Assembly: GCF_003346715.1 (NCBI RefSeq)
Contig: NZ_QQPQ01000020.1
Span: 1-64,000, forward strand
Length of the DNA stretch: 64,000 bases
Direction of reading: 5' to 3'
Origin: Oceanispirochaeta sp. M1
Lineage (GTDB): Bacteria; Spirochaetota; Spirochaetia; DSM-2461
A model generated the notes under the pieces. It saw nothing but the letters and a program-made list of their open reading frames with translations, was not told where the DNA came from and searched no databases. The translations under genes were made by a program, and so were the position numbers. Of the stretch, positions 1 through 8,098 are shown in pieces (the stretch's first letter is position 1; the number at the start of each line of letters is the position of its first letter).

Positions 1-312
1 TGACAGATCGTCATCGAGACTTAACTCTTCAGTATCCAATGACAGATCGTCATCGAGACTTAACTCTTCAGTATCCAATGACAGATCGTCATCGAGACTT
101 AACTCTTCAGTATCCAATGACAGATCGTCATCGAGACTTAGCTCTTCACTATCCAGAGACAGATCATCTTCGAGACTTAACTCTTCAGTATCCAGAGACA
201 GATCATCTTCGAGACTTAACTCTTCAGTATCCAGTGACAGATCATCTTCGAGACTTAACTCTTCAGTATCCAGTGACAGATCGTCGTCCAAGCTTAATTC
301 TTCAGTTTCCAG
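1..312. repeat. Tandem 39-bp repeats, eight units
   Basis: Eight consecutive 39-bp units start at 1, 40, 79, 118, 157, 196, 235 and 274. The first three are identical base for base, units 5 to 7 are nearly identical to each other, and unit 8 is more diverged. A ninth degenerate unit begins at 313. Each encodes 13 residues in the minus frame of the acidic protein. Because the period is a multiple of three, copy-number change keeps the frame. The array may continue left of the window. Confidence 0.95.
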
Positions 313-1197
313 AGAGAAATCATCAATGCTAAGTTCTGCTGTATCTTCCCGGGGTGCTTCATCAGCTTCAGATAACATGGAAAGACCAGGATCTTCCTGT
401 TCTAGATCATTATTCTTAATTTCTTCAACTGTCATCTCGGCAGTATTGAAAATATTATCAAGCTCATCACCCGTAAGAACAATTGACTCATCATCGTCTT
501 CGTCAAAAAAACCACCGTTCTGATTATCTTCTTCTTCATCAGTAGCGGTCTGAACAGATTTCGTTCCTAAATCAAGTTGTTTTCTAATATCGAAAATCTC
601 TTCTTTTATTGAAGAGAGATCTTTTTCAATCTTTGTAAGAAGTTCAGTTTGTTTTTCAACAAGTGAGAGTGCTGCCGCTGAGTTGACAGATACTTCAGGT
701 TCGGGACTGTCATTAAGATCAGAAATATCTATATTATTGGAAGGCATGAAATCATCTGCCGCCTGTAGGTCATTTTCATCAAGATCCATCTGTTCATCCG
801 TTTCATCCCATGGTGCGTCATCAAGATCATCATGATCTTCGGGAGACCAATTATCTTCTGACATGGAAATAAGCTCGTCCTCTTCCTCAGGAGAAATGAG
901 ATCATCTCCGAAATCATCAAGATCCGGTAGCTCATATTCCTCATCAGAATCAATCAGTTCATCATTGAAATCACCGGAAAAGACCTCATTGTCGAGATCT
1001 TCAATAGGAGTTTCATTAAGACTGAAATCATCTTCATTGCCGTCACTGATATCAAGGTCATCAAAGTTCAGATCATCAAGACTTTCTTCTTCTATAGCAA
1101 CAGATTCAGATTTAATTGATGCATCACTGAGGTCTTTTTTGACCCATGTACCATAATTTTCAAGTTCAATATTATTGTTATCTATTTCCCTGGCCAT
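1..1197 (-). CDS. Very acidic repeat protein, 3' end outside window
   Basis: This minus-strand frame is open from ATG at 1197 to the left edge (399 codons, no stop), so the gene is cut by the window. The protein starts MAREIDNNNIELENYGTWVK and is dominated by Asp, Glu, Ser and Leu. A predicted helical stretch (about residues 175-205, rich in Lys, Glu and Leu, around EKQTELLTKIEKDLSSIKEE) interrupts the acidic low-complexity sequence. From about residue 295 onward it becomes eight or more tandem 13-residue units of the form LDTEELSLDDDLS. No signal peptide or membrane segment is visible, so it is probably cytoplasmic. A GGAGCAG-like ribosome site lies just before the ATG. It is transcribed away from the DivIC-like gene. 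I do not recognise the family; a scaffold or ion- or protein-binding role would be a guess. Confidence 0.85.
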   Translation of the reverse strand, partial: MAREIDNNNIELENYGTWVKKDLSDASIKSESVAIEEESLDDLNFDDLDISDGNEDDFSLNETPIEDLDNEVFSGDFNDELIDSDEEYELPDLDDFGDDLISPEEEDELISMSEDNWSPEDHDDLDDAPWDETDEQMDLDENDLQAADDFMPSNNIDISDLNDSPEPEVSVNSAAALSLVEKQTELLTKIEKDLSSIKEEIFDIRKQLDLGTKSVQTATDEEEDNQNGGFFDEDDDESIVLTGDELDNIFNTAEMTVEEIKNNDLEQEDPGLSMLSEADEAPREDTAELSIDDFSLETEELSLDDDLSLDTEELSLEDDLSLDTEELSLEDDLSLDTEELSLEDDLSLDSEELSLDDDLSLDTEELSLDDDLSLDTEELSLDDDLSLDTEELSLDDDLS

Positions 1198-1306
1198 CTA
1201 CTGCTCCTGTATCCAGAATAATAAACCTTTAATGAATTATCGGAAACCCAGTTGATAAAGTTGAATCTAACAATCATTTTAAAGCATTTTAACAGATTAT
1301 GCATTT

Positions 1307-1783
1307 ATGGTGTTAAGCTTTTTAAAGAATATCCGTAAATCAAATAAGATGAAGAACCTGAATTATTATTGGCCTCTTATTACAGCTTTGTTATTTTACT
1401 CGATTTACAGCATTCTCTGGGGTAGTACCGGACTTAATGCAGTTCATGAAATGGAAGTACGGAAAACGATGCTGGAATATAATCTTGCTGAACTCAGCAA
1501 CATCAATCAACAGTTAAATGAAGATCTGGTTTCACTCAGTTCTGATCCAGAGCGTATCGCTATTCAATCAAGGAATCTTGGATATATTCAGGATCGTGAA
1601 AAGATGCTTTTTGTAAACCTGAGCGGAATCAGCAGTTCACAGCTTGATGTGGGTAAAATACTGCATCTGGATAATATTGAAAGCTCATCCGGTCTAGGCA
1701 TCAAATGGCTGACTTTTATTATTTTTTCAGCAGGACAAATTCTTAATTATCTGCTTAAAAGAAAAAAAGGACCGGCAGTTTAA
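1307..1783 (+). CDS. DivIC/FtsB-like septum formation protein
   Basis: A 158-aa protein with a short basic N terminus, a membrane segment (about residues 22-40, WPLITALLFYSIYSILWG), a coiled-coil stretch (about 50-90) and a second membrane segment near the C terminus (about 133-150). The layout of a single-pass anchor followed by a heptad-rich stalk, with a motif around DPERIAIQSRNLGYI, matches the DivIC/FtsB family, which bridges divisome proteins FtsL and FtsQ at the septum. The second C-terminal membrane segment is unusual for the family. The start is uncertain: ATG at 1307 and ATG at 1349 both lack a good ribosome site. The gene is divergent from the acidic repeat gene. Confidence 0.65.
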   Translation: MVLSFLKNIRKSNKMKNLNYYWPLITALLFYSIYSILWGSTGLNAVHEMEVRKTMLEYNLAELSNINQQLNEDLVSLSSDPERIAIQSRNLGYIQDREKMLFVNLSGISSSQLDVGKILHLDNIESSSGLGIKWLTFIIFSAGQILNYLLKRKKGPAV

Positions 1784-1795
1784 ATTCCGCCGGTC
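1762..1795 (-). terminator. Intrinsic terminator of the M20-gpgS-ABC operon
   Basis: A 7-bp stem GACCGGC/GCCGGTC (1770-1776 with 1789-1795) is followed, reading the minus strand, by CC and a run of seven T. It lies 21 nt beyond the ABC ATPase stop and overlaps the 3' end of the convergent DivIC-like gene. Confidence 0.75.
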
Positions 1796-1815
1796 TTGTT
1801 CAATCAATATTTTTA

Positions 1816-2625
1816 TTAGTCAATAATCTTAACATTCTGACCGGAAAGGGAATCTGTATCCACAGGCTTTGTCAGATGATCCCTGAAAAGAGATTCTCTC
1901 TGATAGAGAAGCTCCATTGGTACCTGATAGGCCTCTTCAAGGAGCTCCCTGCTCAAGACAGTGGAAGAAGGTCCCATACTGATGGAATGATCCTTATTGA
2001 AGAGCAGAGTATTGTCAGAATACTTCTGAGAAAGATCCAGTTCATGGATAGAGTAGTAGACAGCAACATTCCGTCTGCGGCTGAATTCTATTATATATTC
2101 AAGAATAGTCTCTTTCCATTTATACTCCAGCGCAAATACAGGTTCATCCATCATGATGTAGGGTGAGCCATATAACAGGCTGAAGGCGACACAGATTTTC
2201 TGCATATCTCCCTTACTGTTTTCCTGGAATTTTTTACCAAGACTCTCCTTCAGACCGAAAACCTTAATAATTTCCTCGACAAGGCCGTCTGCACTCTCTT
2301 TATTCTGTTCATAAACATAATAAAGAAGAGATTCTACTGAATCTTCAGTCTCAAATTCCATGTTCTGATAAATCATGGAAACGATTTTGCTTCGTACAGC
2401 TTCATCACTGATCTGCCTGGAATTCATTCCGTTTATCAGAACATCTCCCGTATCAGGCATCAGCCGTCCTCCAGCTAGAAGGAGTAATGTACTCTTTCCT
2501 GTTCCGTTTTGTCCGATAAGAGTTGTGACTCCGCCTGGAAGACTTAAGTTCATATTACTGAATATATCAGTTTCTGATTCTTCATAGCCGAAGTTCACAT
2601 TCATCAGCTCGATGGATCCGCTCAT
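1816..2625 (-). CDS. ABC transporter ATP-binding protein without adjacent permease
   Basis: A 269-aa ABC ATPase. Walker A is GQNGTGKST (residues 38-46), the Q-loop is near YQN (86-88), Walker B is YIMMDEP (156-162) and the H-loop His lies in SIHELDL (about 194). The signature motif is degenerate, NSKGDMQK (136-143) in place of LSGGQ. About 60 residues past the core form an extra C-terminal tail. The ATG overlaps the upstream glycosyltransferase stop by one base (TAATG), implying translational coupling. No permease gene is visible nearby, so either the partner is elsewhere or the protein is not a classic importer. Substrate unknown. Confidence 0.8.
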   Translation of the reverse strand: MSGSIELMNVNFGYEESETDIFSNMNLSLPGGVTTLIGQNGTGKSTLLLLAGGRLMPDTGDVLINGMNSRQISDEAVRSKIVSMIYQNMEFETEDSVESLLYYVYEQNKESADGLVEEIIKVFGLKESLGKKFQENSKGDMQKICVAFSLLYGSPYIMMDEPVFALEYKWKETILEYIIEFSRRRNVAVYYSIHELDLSQKYSDNTLLFNKDHSISMGPSSTVLSRELLEEAYQVPMELLYQRESLFRDHLTKPVDTDSLSGQNVKIID

Positions 2626-3599
2626 TATTTTCCCCGTTTAAGTTTTATATACTCCGGTATGGTGTTCATGGGGGGCCGTTCGGCTTCAGGAATATTGAAC
2701 TCTACAGTCTCGAATATTTCATCTTTAACCTGAAATTGTCTGAACACAGTGGGTAATTCATCAAATTTCTGAAGCATTCCGTACTGAACCAGTCTGTTAA
2801 GAAATGTCTGAAGTATTCCAAAAGACATTTTTCCCAAAGCTCTGGTGGTCTGATTTCTGTGTACTCTCTGATCAAGGTCCGTCTGGGCGAAAGCACTCAT
2901 ACCGAATTTTTGATACACATCCAGAAGATGGGATGTTTCCACACCATAGCCGATTGGAAAAGGAATACTGTCCAGTACCTCTCTCCTTACTGCATACTCT
3001 CCTGAAAGCGGCTGAATTATAGCGGTTAGTTCTGGAAAAAACAATGAGAATAGGGGACGTGTTAAAATTTCAGTTACACGTCCGCCACCGGATGGTCGTA
3101 TACTGTCTGAAAAGGCCAGAGGGCGATCGTAGAATGCTTTTACATACTGAACTTCAGGTCGTTTTATCAGAGGGCCTACCATCCCGTATACAAAACGGGG
3201 ATGAATATTTTTAATATCAGCATCGATATAGACAATAATGTCACCCTTAAGCTGATATATGGCCTTCCAGAGATTCTCACCTTTTCCCCTCATGGGTTCA
3301 AGATCCGGGAGAATATCCGAGGCAAGATATGTATCTGCACCGAAGGAGGCTGCAGTTTCAAGAGTCCTGTCTTTTGAACCAGAATCGATTACGGCAATTT
3401 CATCCAGAAGAGGATAGCGGTTCATAAGTTCTGACTTGAACATTATGACCTCTTTACCGATTGTCTTTTCCTCGTTAAGTGTAGGAATACACAGGGAAAT
3501 TGTCAGTCCCTGTTTCTCTTTTTCATCAATCAGCTCTTTAAGATCTTCAAAGTTGGAATGATGGTAAGTGTTGTCTTTAAGCCAATTATTAATCTTCAT
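2625..3599 (-). CDS. gpgS: Glucosyl-3-phosphoglycerate synthase-like glycosyltransferase
   Basis: A 324-aa GT-A fold glycosyltransferase. Visible motifs are the nucleotide-binding start SLCIPTLNEEKTIG (35-48), EIAVIDSGSKDRT (67-79), the RGKGENLWKA segment (104-113) and the metal-binding DxD in YIDADI (124-129), then QPLSGEYA and a GYGVE motif. These are hallmarks of GT81 enzymes, which transfer glucose from an NDP-glucose to 3-phosphoglycerate, the first step to glucosylglycerate, a compatible solute or precursor of methylglucose polysaccharides. No GpgP-type phosphatase is adjacent. It overlaps the M20 gene upstream by 11 nt and the ABC ATPase downstream by 1 nt. The family is clear; the exact acceptor is inferred. 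Confidence 0.8.
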   Translation of the reverse strand: MKINNWLKDNTYHHSNFEDLKELIDEKEKQGLTISLCIPTLNEEKTIGKEVIMFKSELMNRYPLLDEIAVIDSGSKDRTLETAASFGADTYLASDILPDLEPMRGKGENLWKAIYQLKGDIIVYIDADIKNIHPRFVYGMVGPLIKRPEVQYVKAFYDRPLAFSDSIRPSGGGRVTEILTRPLFSLFFPELTAIIQPLSGEYAVRREVLDSIPFPIGYGVETSHLLDVYQKFGMSAFAQTDLDQRVHRNQTTRALGKMSFGILQTFLNRLVQYGMLQKFDELPTVFRQFQVKDEIFETVEFNIPEAERPPMNTIPEYIKLKRGK

Positions 3600-4758
3600 T
3601 ACAATACCCCTTGTCTACTGCCTGAAGAAGGGCTATAAGCTGGGCGATCCCCTTCTTCATCGGTTCTATCTGTATCATCTCATCCATTTCGCCCAGGTGT
3701 TCACCGTCAGTAAGGCCTATGGTTACTGCAGGAATATTCTTATCTATAAATGCCGAAACTTCAGATGTACTGGGAGAGAGCCTTGGAGTTACTCCCAGAC
3801 GTTCAAGGATGGCACGACTGGTCTTATTCAGAGAATGAGAGAATTGTGTACCTCCCGGACGCCTTCTGGCCATCTCAATGAAATTGACCATGGCACCGGT
3901 CATTGAAGTCATTTCATCTGCAAGGGAACGTATTCTTACTGCAAGATCTTCTACCATTTCTTCAGATTCACTGCGGACTTCAAATTTCAGAGAAGCCTTG
4001 GTAGGAATCGTATTATAAGATGTTCCTCCCCTTATAGAACCAAGCACTATGCTGGTTTTAGGTTTGCGGGGTAGGGGAATCTCAAGAATCTTGTTGATCA
4101 TCTCATTCATATTTACAATCGCACCAACAGAGTTGAACCGGGTCCAGTCATACTCTTCAGGAACTTCGTAGTTCAGTTCACCCCTGAGCATACCTATTGA
4201 AGAGTAGCTGAGGCGTCCCAGTTTTACACCTTCCAGGCATATACCTGCGGTAATGGGTTTCTTAAAATTATCCATGAAGAAGCGCAGACCTTCGATATCA
4301 CCGTTACCGAGGCTTTTGGAAGATCCCATCAGGATCAGGTTCGATTCAAATTCGATTCCAAGTTTATCAAGAATCATCGGGAGGGTGGCGAGGGTGGCGA
4401 GTCCCAGTCCATTATCACCGACACCGGGACCGATAACCTTATCAGGCTGAACCGTAATCGTATGGTCAATACTGGAGGGGAAGATTGTATCCATATGGGC
4501 AATAACAAGAATATTGCTATCCCTTGACTTACCCGGAATAATCCCCAGAGCATTGCCTTTTTCATCGGAAGAACAATTTAGAAGATTATACTCTGTAAAG
4601 CGGTTCAGAAGAAAATTATTCCTGTCCTGTTCTTCAAAGGTAGGAGCGGGAATCTCACTGATCATGATAAGATTTGTTAAAAGCGTCTCTTTTATTTTTT
4701 CAACAGCTTCTTCATACTCGGGAAGTCTTTCCAGAATTTCGTTGCAGCTTTTATCCAT
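3589..4758 (-). CDS. M20-fold metallohydrolase lacking the catalytic Glu pair
   Basis: A 389-aa protein of the M20/M28 zinc-hydrolase fold. The first metal motif is present as HMDT (H88, D90), followed by the bridging Asp in GVGDNG (D115), an acidic residue in CLEG (E176) and the C-terminal His in DGEHLGE. The position that should carry the adjacent Glu-Glu pair (general base plus metal ligand) reads GSSKSLGNG (145-153), so both acids appear to be missing. The central lid/dimerisation domain is present (about 190-300). It heads the operon with gpgS and an ABC ATPase. Loss of peptidase activity or a shifted active site is an inference. Confidence 0.7.
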   Translation of the reverse strand: MDKSCNEILERLPEYEEAVEKIKETLLTNLIMISEIPAPTFEEQDRNNFLLNRFTEYNLLNCSSDEKGNALGIIPGKSRDSNILVIAHMDTIFPSSIDHTITVQPDKVIGPGVGDNGLGLATLATLPMILDKLGIEFESNLILMGSSKSLGNGDIEGLRFFMDNFKKPITAGICLEGVKLGRLSYSSIGMLRGELNYEVPEEYDWTRFNSVGAIVNMNEMINKILEIPLPRKPKTSIVLGSIRGGTSYNTIPTKASLKFEVRSESEEMVEDLAVRIRSLADEMTSMTGAMVNFIEMARRRPGGTQFSHSLNKTSRAILERLGVTPRLSPSTSEVSAFIDKNIPAVTIGLTDGEHLGEMDEMIQIEPMKKGIAQLIALLQAVDKGYCNED

Positions 4759-4794
4759 TTTTTTTCCTGATATTTGCGTTGCTAATCTATCTTA

Positions 4795-4822
4795 ATTATA
4801 GAGAATGAGCGCTATTTATCAA
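4795..4822 (-). promoter_or_regulatory. Sigma-70-type promoter of the M20-gpgS-ABC operon
   Basis: On the minus strand the -35 TTGATA (4817-4822) and a perfect -10 TATAAT (4795-4800) are separated by 16 bp, some 37 nt upstream of the M20 start codon. Confidence 0.75.
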
Positions 4823-4879
4823 TGAGTTTAGATCATAAATATCCTTTTGTTACCTAATAATCCTTTTATAAAGAAAAGA

Positions 4880-4908
4880 TTGTATACTCATGCTATTTTT
4901 AATAGAAT
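4880..4908 (+). promoter_or_regulatory. Candidate promoter of pfk
   Basis: TTGTAT (4880-4885), a 17-bp spacer and TAGAAT (4903-4908). The -10 matches five of six consensus bases and the -35 only three, so this is a moderate candidate. It lies 39 nt before the GTG start. Confidence 0.45.
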
Positions 4909-4947
4909 ATAAATGACTGTAAATAAAAGAAATTTCGGAGGGATCAA

Positions 4948-6276
4948 GTGAGTGGTAGTTTTGATTTCAGAATAAAGACTCTGGGAGAATGTAAAATTCC
5001 TTCTCCCATGCCTTTTTCTAATATACACGGTGATAGTATCGCCAACTTTGTGAATGATGAACAATATGTTCTGCATTCTGTTATTAAAGGTGAAAATCAG
5101 GAAAAAAAGAATATTCATGAGTTTGCCCTTGAAATGTCAGGTCCCAGGGCAAAGATTTTTTTTAACCCAGGCCATGTCCATGCTGGAATTGTTACTTGTG
5201 GAGGACTCTGTCCCGGTCTGAATGGTGTTATCCGCGCCATAGTTCGTACTCTATGGCAGAGATACGGTGTACGCCGTATCTCTGGAGTACGCTATGGTTT
5301 TGTAGGTTTTATGCCGGAAGAGAATCTTCCGACTATGACTCTTAATCCTGATGTCGTAGATGATATTCATAATATGGGTGGAACGATTCTTGGATCCGCC
5401 CGCGGTGGTTCTGATGTTACTAAAATTGTAGATGCCCTGGAACAGCTCAATATGAATATGCTCTTTACCATAGGTGGTGACGGAACACAGAGATGTGCAT
5501 TGGAAGTTACAGAGGAAATTAAGAAACGGGGTCTGAAAATTGCAGTTGTAGGTATTCCGAAAACTGTTGATAACGACCTTAAGTTTACTGATAAATCATT
5601 CGGTTTTGATACGGCAGTCTCAAAGGCTGAGACTGCTGTGCATGCGGCACATGTTGAAGCAAAATCAGCTATGAATGGAATGGGTCTTGTGAAGGTTATG
5701 GGCCGTGAAGCCGGATTTATTGCGGCTCACACTACATTGGCAACAAGTGATGTAAACTTCTGCCTTATTCCTGAAGTCCCTTTTGATCTTGAAGGTGAAA
5801 ATGGGCTTTTGAGGCAACTTGAAAAAAGACTTAGGAATCGGGGGCATGCAGTGATTCTTGTCGCCGAGGGTGCCGGACAGGAACTTCTTGCGGCAACGAA
5901 TGAGAAGGATCCCAGCGGTAATAAAAAAATGGCAGATATTGGTCTCTTTCTTAAGGATCAAATCATTAAGTACTTCAAAGATATTAATATGAATGCCAGT
6001 CTTAAATATATCGATCCCAGTTATATGATCCGTGCTTCAAGAGCTAATCCAAATGACTCACTGTACTGTGCCAGGCTGGGAGCCAATGCTGTGCATGCGG
6101 CTATGGCAGGTAAGACTGGTATGCTTGTTTCCGAATGGAACAATTGCTTTGTTCATGTACCTACACAGATGGCCGTACATGAAAAGAATCAGGTAGATCC
6201 GGAGAGTCCTCTCTGGCGTGATGTTTTGGAGGCAACTTACCAACCTATCGTTATGAAAGATGAAAAAAAGAAATAG
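4948..6276 (+). CDS. pfkA: 6-phosphofructokinase, long bacterial/protist type
   Basis: A 442-aa phosphofructokinase that phosphorylates fructose 6-phosphate at C1 in glycolysis. Motifs: CGGLCPGLNGVIRA (84-97), the donor-site GGDGTQ (176-181) and PKTVDND (204-210). In this superfamily a Gly as last residue of GGDG favours ATP while Asp favours pyrophosphate; here it is Gly (179) combined with Lys 205, the pattern of the ATP-using long enzymes of spirochaetes and trypanosomatids. Roughly 70 N-terminal residues precede the core. The start is GTG with GGAGGG 5 nt upstream. A strong terminator follows, and pgi lies convergent just beyond it. Confidence 0.9.
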   Translation: MSGSFDFRIKTLGECKIPSPMPFSNIHGDSIANFVNDEQYVLHSVIKGENQEKKNIHEFALEMSGPRAKIFFNPGHVHAGIVTCGGLCPGLNGVIRAIVRTLWQRYGVRRISGVRYGFVGFMPEENLPTMTLNPDVVDDIHNMGGTILGSARGGSDVTKIVDALEQLNMNMLFTIGGDGTQRCALEVTEEIKKRGLKIAVVGIPKTVDNDLKFTDKSFGFDTAVSKAETAVHAAHVEAKSAMNGMGLVKVMGREAGFIAAHTTLATSDVNFCLIPEVPFDLEGENGLLRQLEKRLRNRGHAVILVAEGAGQELLAATNEKDPSGNKKMADIGLFLKDQIIKYFKDINMNASLKYIDPSYMIRASRANPNDSLYCARLGANAVHAAMAGKTGMLVSEWNNCFVHVPTQMAVHEKNQVDPESPLWRDVLEATYQPIVMKDEKKK

Positions 6277-6304
6277 GTAATTCCCATGCTCTTAAAAGGG
6301 CCAT

Positions 6305-6341
6305 AAAAAGACCGGAAAGCAGGGCTTTTCCGGTCTTTTTT
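6305..6341. terminator. Bidirectional terminator between pfkA and pgi
   Basis: An inverted repeat (AAAAGACCGGAAA paired with TTTTCCGGTCTTTT around a 5-6 base loop) has an A-run on the left and a T-run on the right. It could therefore end transcription of both convergent genes. Confidence 0.85.
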
Positions 6342-6397
6342 ATTATCCCTGAAACCATGACCATCCAATGCAGGCCATAGAAATATGGAATGATAAT

Positions 6398-7975
6398 TTA
6401 GATATCAAGTATCTCTGAAAAAGTTTTCAGAGCTGTATCCATGTCGTCTCCGCCGGCCAGAACCTGTCCGGCCAGTTTTTTCCCAAGCTGTACACCTTCC
6501 TGATCAAAGGAGTTCAGATTCCAGATAAACCCCTGAAACATAACTTTATTCTCAAAATGAGCCAGAAGTGCACCCAGTGCTTTTGCATTAAGCTGTTTTC
6601 CGATGATTACAGAACTGGGCCGTCCACCTTTAAAGTTCTTATTTGCATTGTTGTCGGGACTGCCCTTGGCAAAGGCTACAATCTGAGCAACAAGGTTGGC
6701 TTTAAGTTTCTGCTGACTTGTAGAGCCCTCATAATCCAGGTCGGAATCAATCTGTGAATCCAGAAAACCGATAAACTGGAGAGGAACAATATCTGTTCCC
6801 TGATGCAGAAGCTGGTAGAATGAATGCTGACCATTTGTACCTGGTTCACCGAAAATGATAGGTCCTGTCGCATAATTTACATCCCCGGCATCTCTGTTTA
6901 CAGACTTTCCGTTGCTCTCCATATCCATCTGCTGAAGGTGGGCAGGGAATCGGGACAAAGCCTGGCTGTAGGGAAGCACCGCGGTTGTGGGATAACCCAG
7001 TACATTACGTTCAAATATACCCAGCATAGCGTCCATCATGGAAGCATTGGAGCGAATATCACCGTTGAGAGCCAGTTTATCTGCCTCTGCTGCTCCCTGA
7101 AGAATATCATCAAAGACTGAATATCCAAAGGCCAGAGAGAGGACTGCACCACCCACAGCAGAGGTACATGAGTAACGGCCTCCGATAAAATCATCCATAT
7201 AGAACGAATCAAGAACATCAGAGGACCCTGCCAGAGGGCTTGTTTCACTGGTAACTGCAATCATATGTTTTGAAGGATCCAAACCACTGATACCAGCCTG
7301 CTTTGATTTTTCAAATACAAAGTTTCTGTTGGCCAGAGTCTCCTGAGTAGTACCGGATTTAGAAACAAGAATAAAAAGAGTTGTCTCAAGATCCAGTGCC
7401 GCAATTACCGCATTAGCATCATCGGGATCTACATTTGAGATGAACGCCGCATTCATTACGGGGGTGCATACATTTTCAAGAGATAGATAGAGGGCTCTGG
7501 GACCTAGGTCTGAACCACCGATTCCGATCTGAACAACAGTATCAAATTTCTTTCCCGTTGAACCTTTAATCTCTCCGGCATGAACCCTCGAAACAAAGGC
7601 TTCGATTCGTTTGAGCTGTTCCAGATAGAACTCTCTCTGATTTTTGCCTTTATACATAACGGTTCCGGCAAGTTCCCCTCTGGTCAGATGATGGAGTACC
7701 ATACGGTTCTCACCGGTATTGATAAAGGATCCTGCTAATAGATCTTTATATTTCTCAATAAGCTGCTGATCATCAGCCAGAGTCTGAAGCTGATCAATCA
7801 GTTTTTCATCAACTCTTTTGGCAGCATAGTTGTACTTAAGACCGCCTCCGGCATTGATATTTGCTTTTTTTATCCCCTCGGGATTTAGCAGTGCGTTCTG
7901 TTTGACATCTTCAGAACGTGCCTGGAGTGCTTCATAGCTTTCCAGAGCATCAAGATTTTTATATTGAATAGACAT
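6398..7975 (-). CDS. pgi: Glucose-6-phosphate isomerase
   Basis: A 525-aa protein that interconverts glucose 6-phosphate and fructose 6-phosphate. Family signatures are VQIGIGGSDLGPRA, the phosphate-binding VSKSGTTQET, the segment GGRYSCTSAVGG, the catalytic-loop region MESNGKSV and GEPGTNGQHSFYQL. Length is typical. The frame is open 31 codons further upstream, but ATG at 7975 is chosen because AGGGGG sits 6-7 nt before it and the family N terminus begins there. With pfkA it supplies the upper glycolytic steps. Confidence 0.95.
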   Translation of the reverse strand: MSIQYKNLDALESYEALQARSEDVKQNALLNPEGIKKANINAGGGLKYNYAAKRVDEKLIDQLQTLADDQQLIEKYKDLLAGSFINTGENRMVLHHLTRGELAGTVMYKGKNQREFYLEQLKRIEAFVSRVHAGEIKGSTGKKFDTVVQIGIGGSDLGPRALYLSLENVCTPVMNAAFISNVDPDDANAVIAALDLETTLFILVSKSGTTQETLANRNFVFEKSKQAGISGLDPSKHMIAVTSETSPLAGSSDVLDSFYMDDFIGGRYSCTSAVGGAVLSLAFGYSVFDDILQGAAEADKLALNGDIRSNASMMDAMLGIFERNVLGYPTTAVLPYSQALSRFPAHLQQMDMESNGKSVNRDAGDVNYATGPIIFGEPGTNGQHSFYQLLHQGTDIVPLQFIGFLDSQIDSDLDYEGSTSQQKLKANLVAQIVAFAKGSPDNNANKNFKGGRPSSVIIGKQLNAKALGALLAHFENKVMFQGFIWNLNSFDQEGVQLGKKLAGQVLAGGDDMDTALKTFSEILDI

Positions 7976-8049
7976 AATTCCCCCTGTTATTGGTTCCTTA
8001 AATATAATTGGACTGGCCTGCATCTTCAATAGCTGAGCTGATTTGAACA

Positions 8050-8081
8050 AAAAAAGGGTCTGCTCCATAGAAAGCAGACCC
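8050..8081 (-). terminator. Intrinsic terminator of the arginine operon
   Basis: A 9-bp perfect stem GGGTCTGCT/AGCAGACCC (8056-8064 with 8073-8081) is followed, on the minus strand, by seven T residues. It stands 18 nt past the argG stop codon. Confidence 0.85.
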
Positions 8082-8098
8082 TCAGTAATCTTTAATGA

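Noticed and set aside
1-312. CRISPR array
   Set aside because: Units abut directly with no unique spacers and encode in-frame protein repeats.
39-332. Plus-strand repeat ORF of 97 codons over the left-edge array
   Set aside because: It is a reverse-strand shadow of the open acidic frame 1-1197, which continues far beyond it without a stop and has the composition of a real protein.
7976-8068. 31-residue N-terminal extension of Pgi
   Set aside because: The strong ribosome site before ATG 7975 and family alignment favour the shorter start; the extension overlaps the terminator region.
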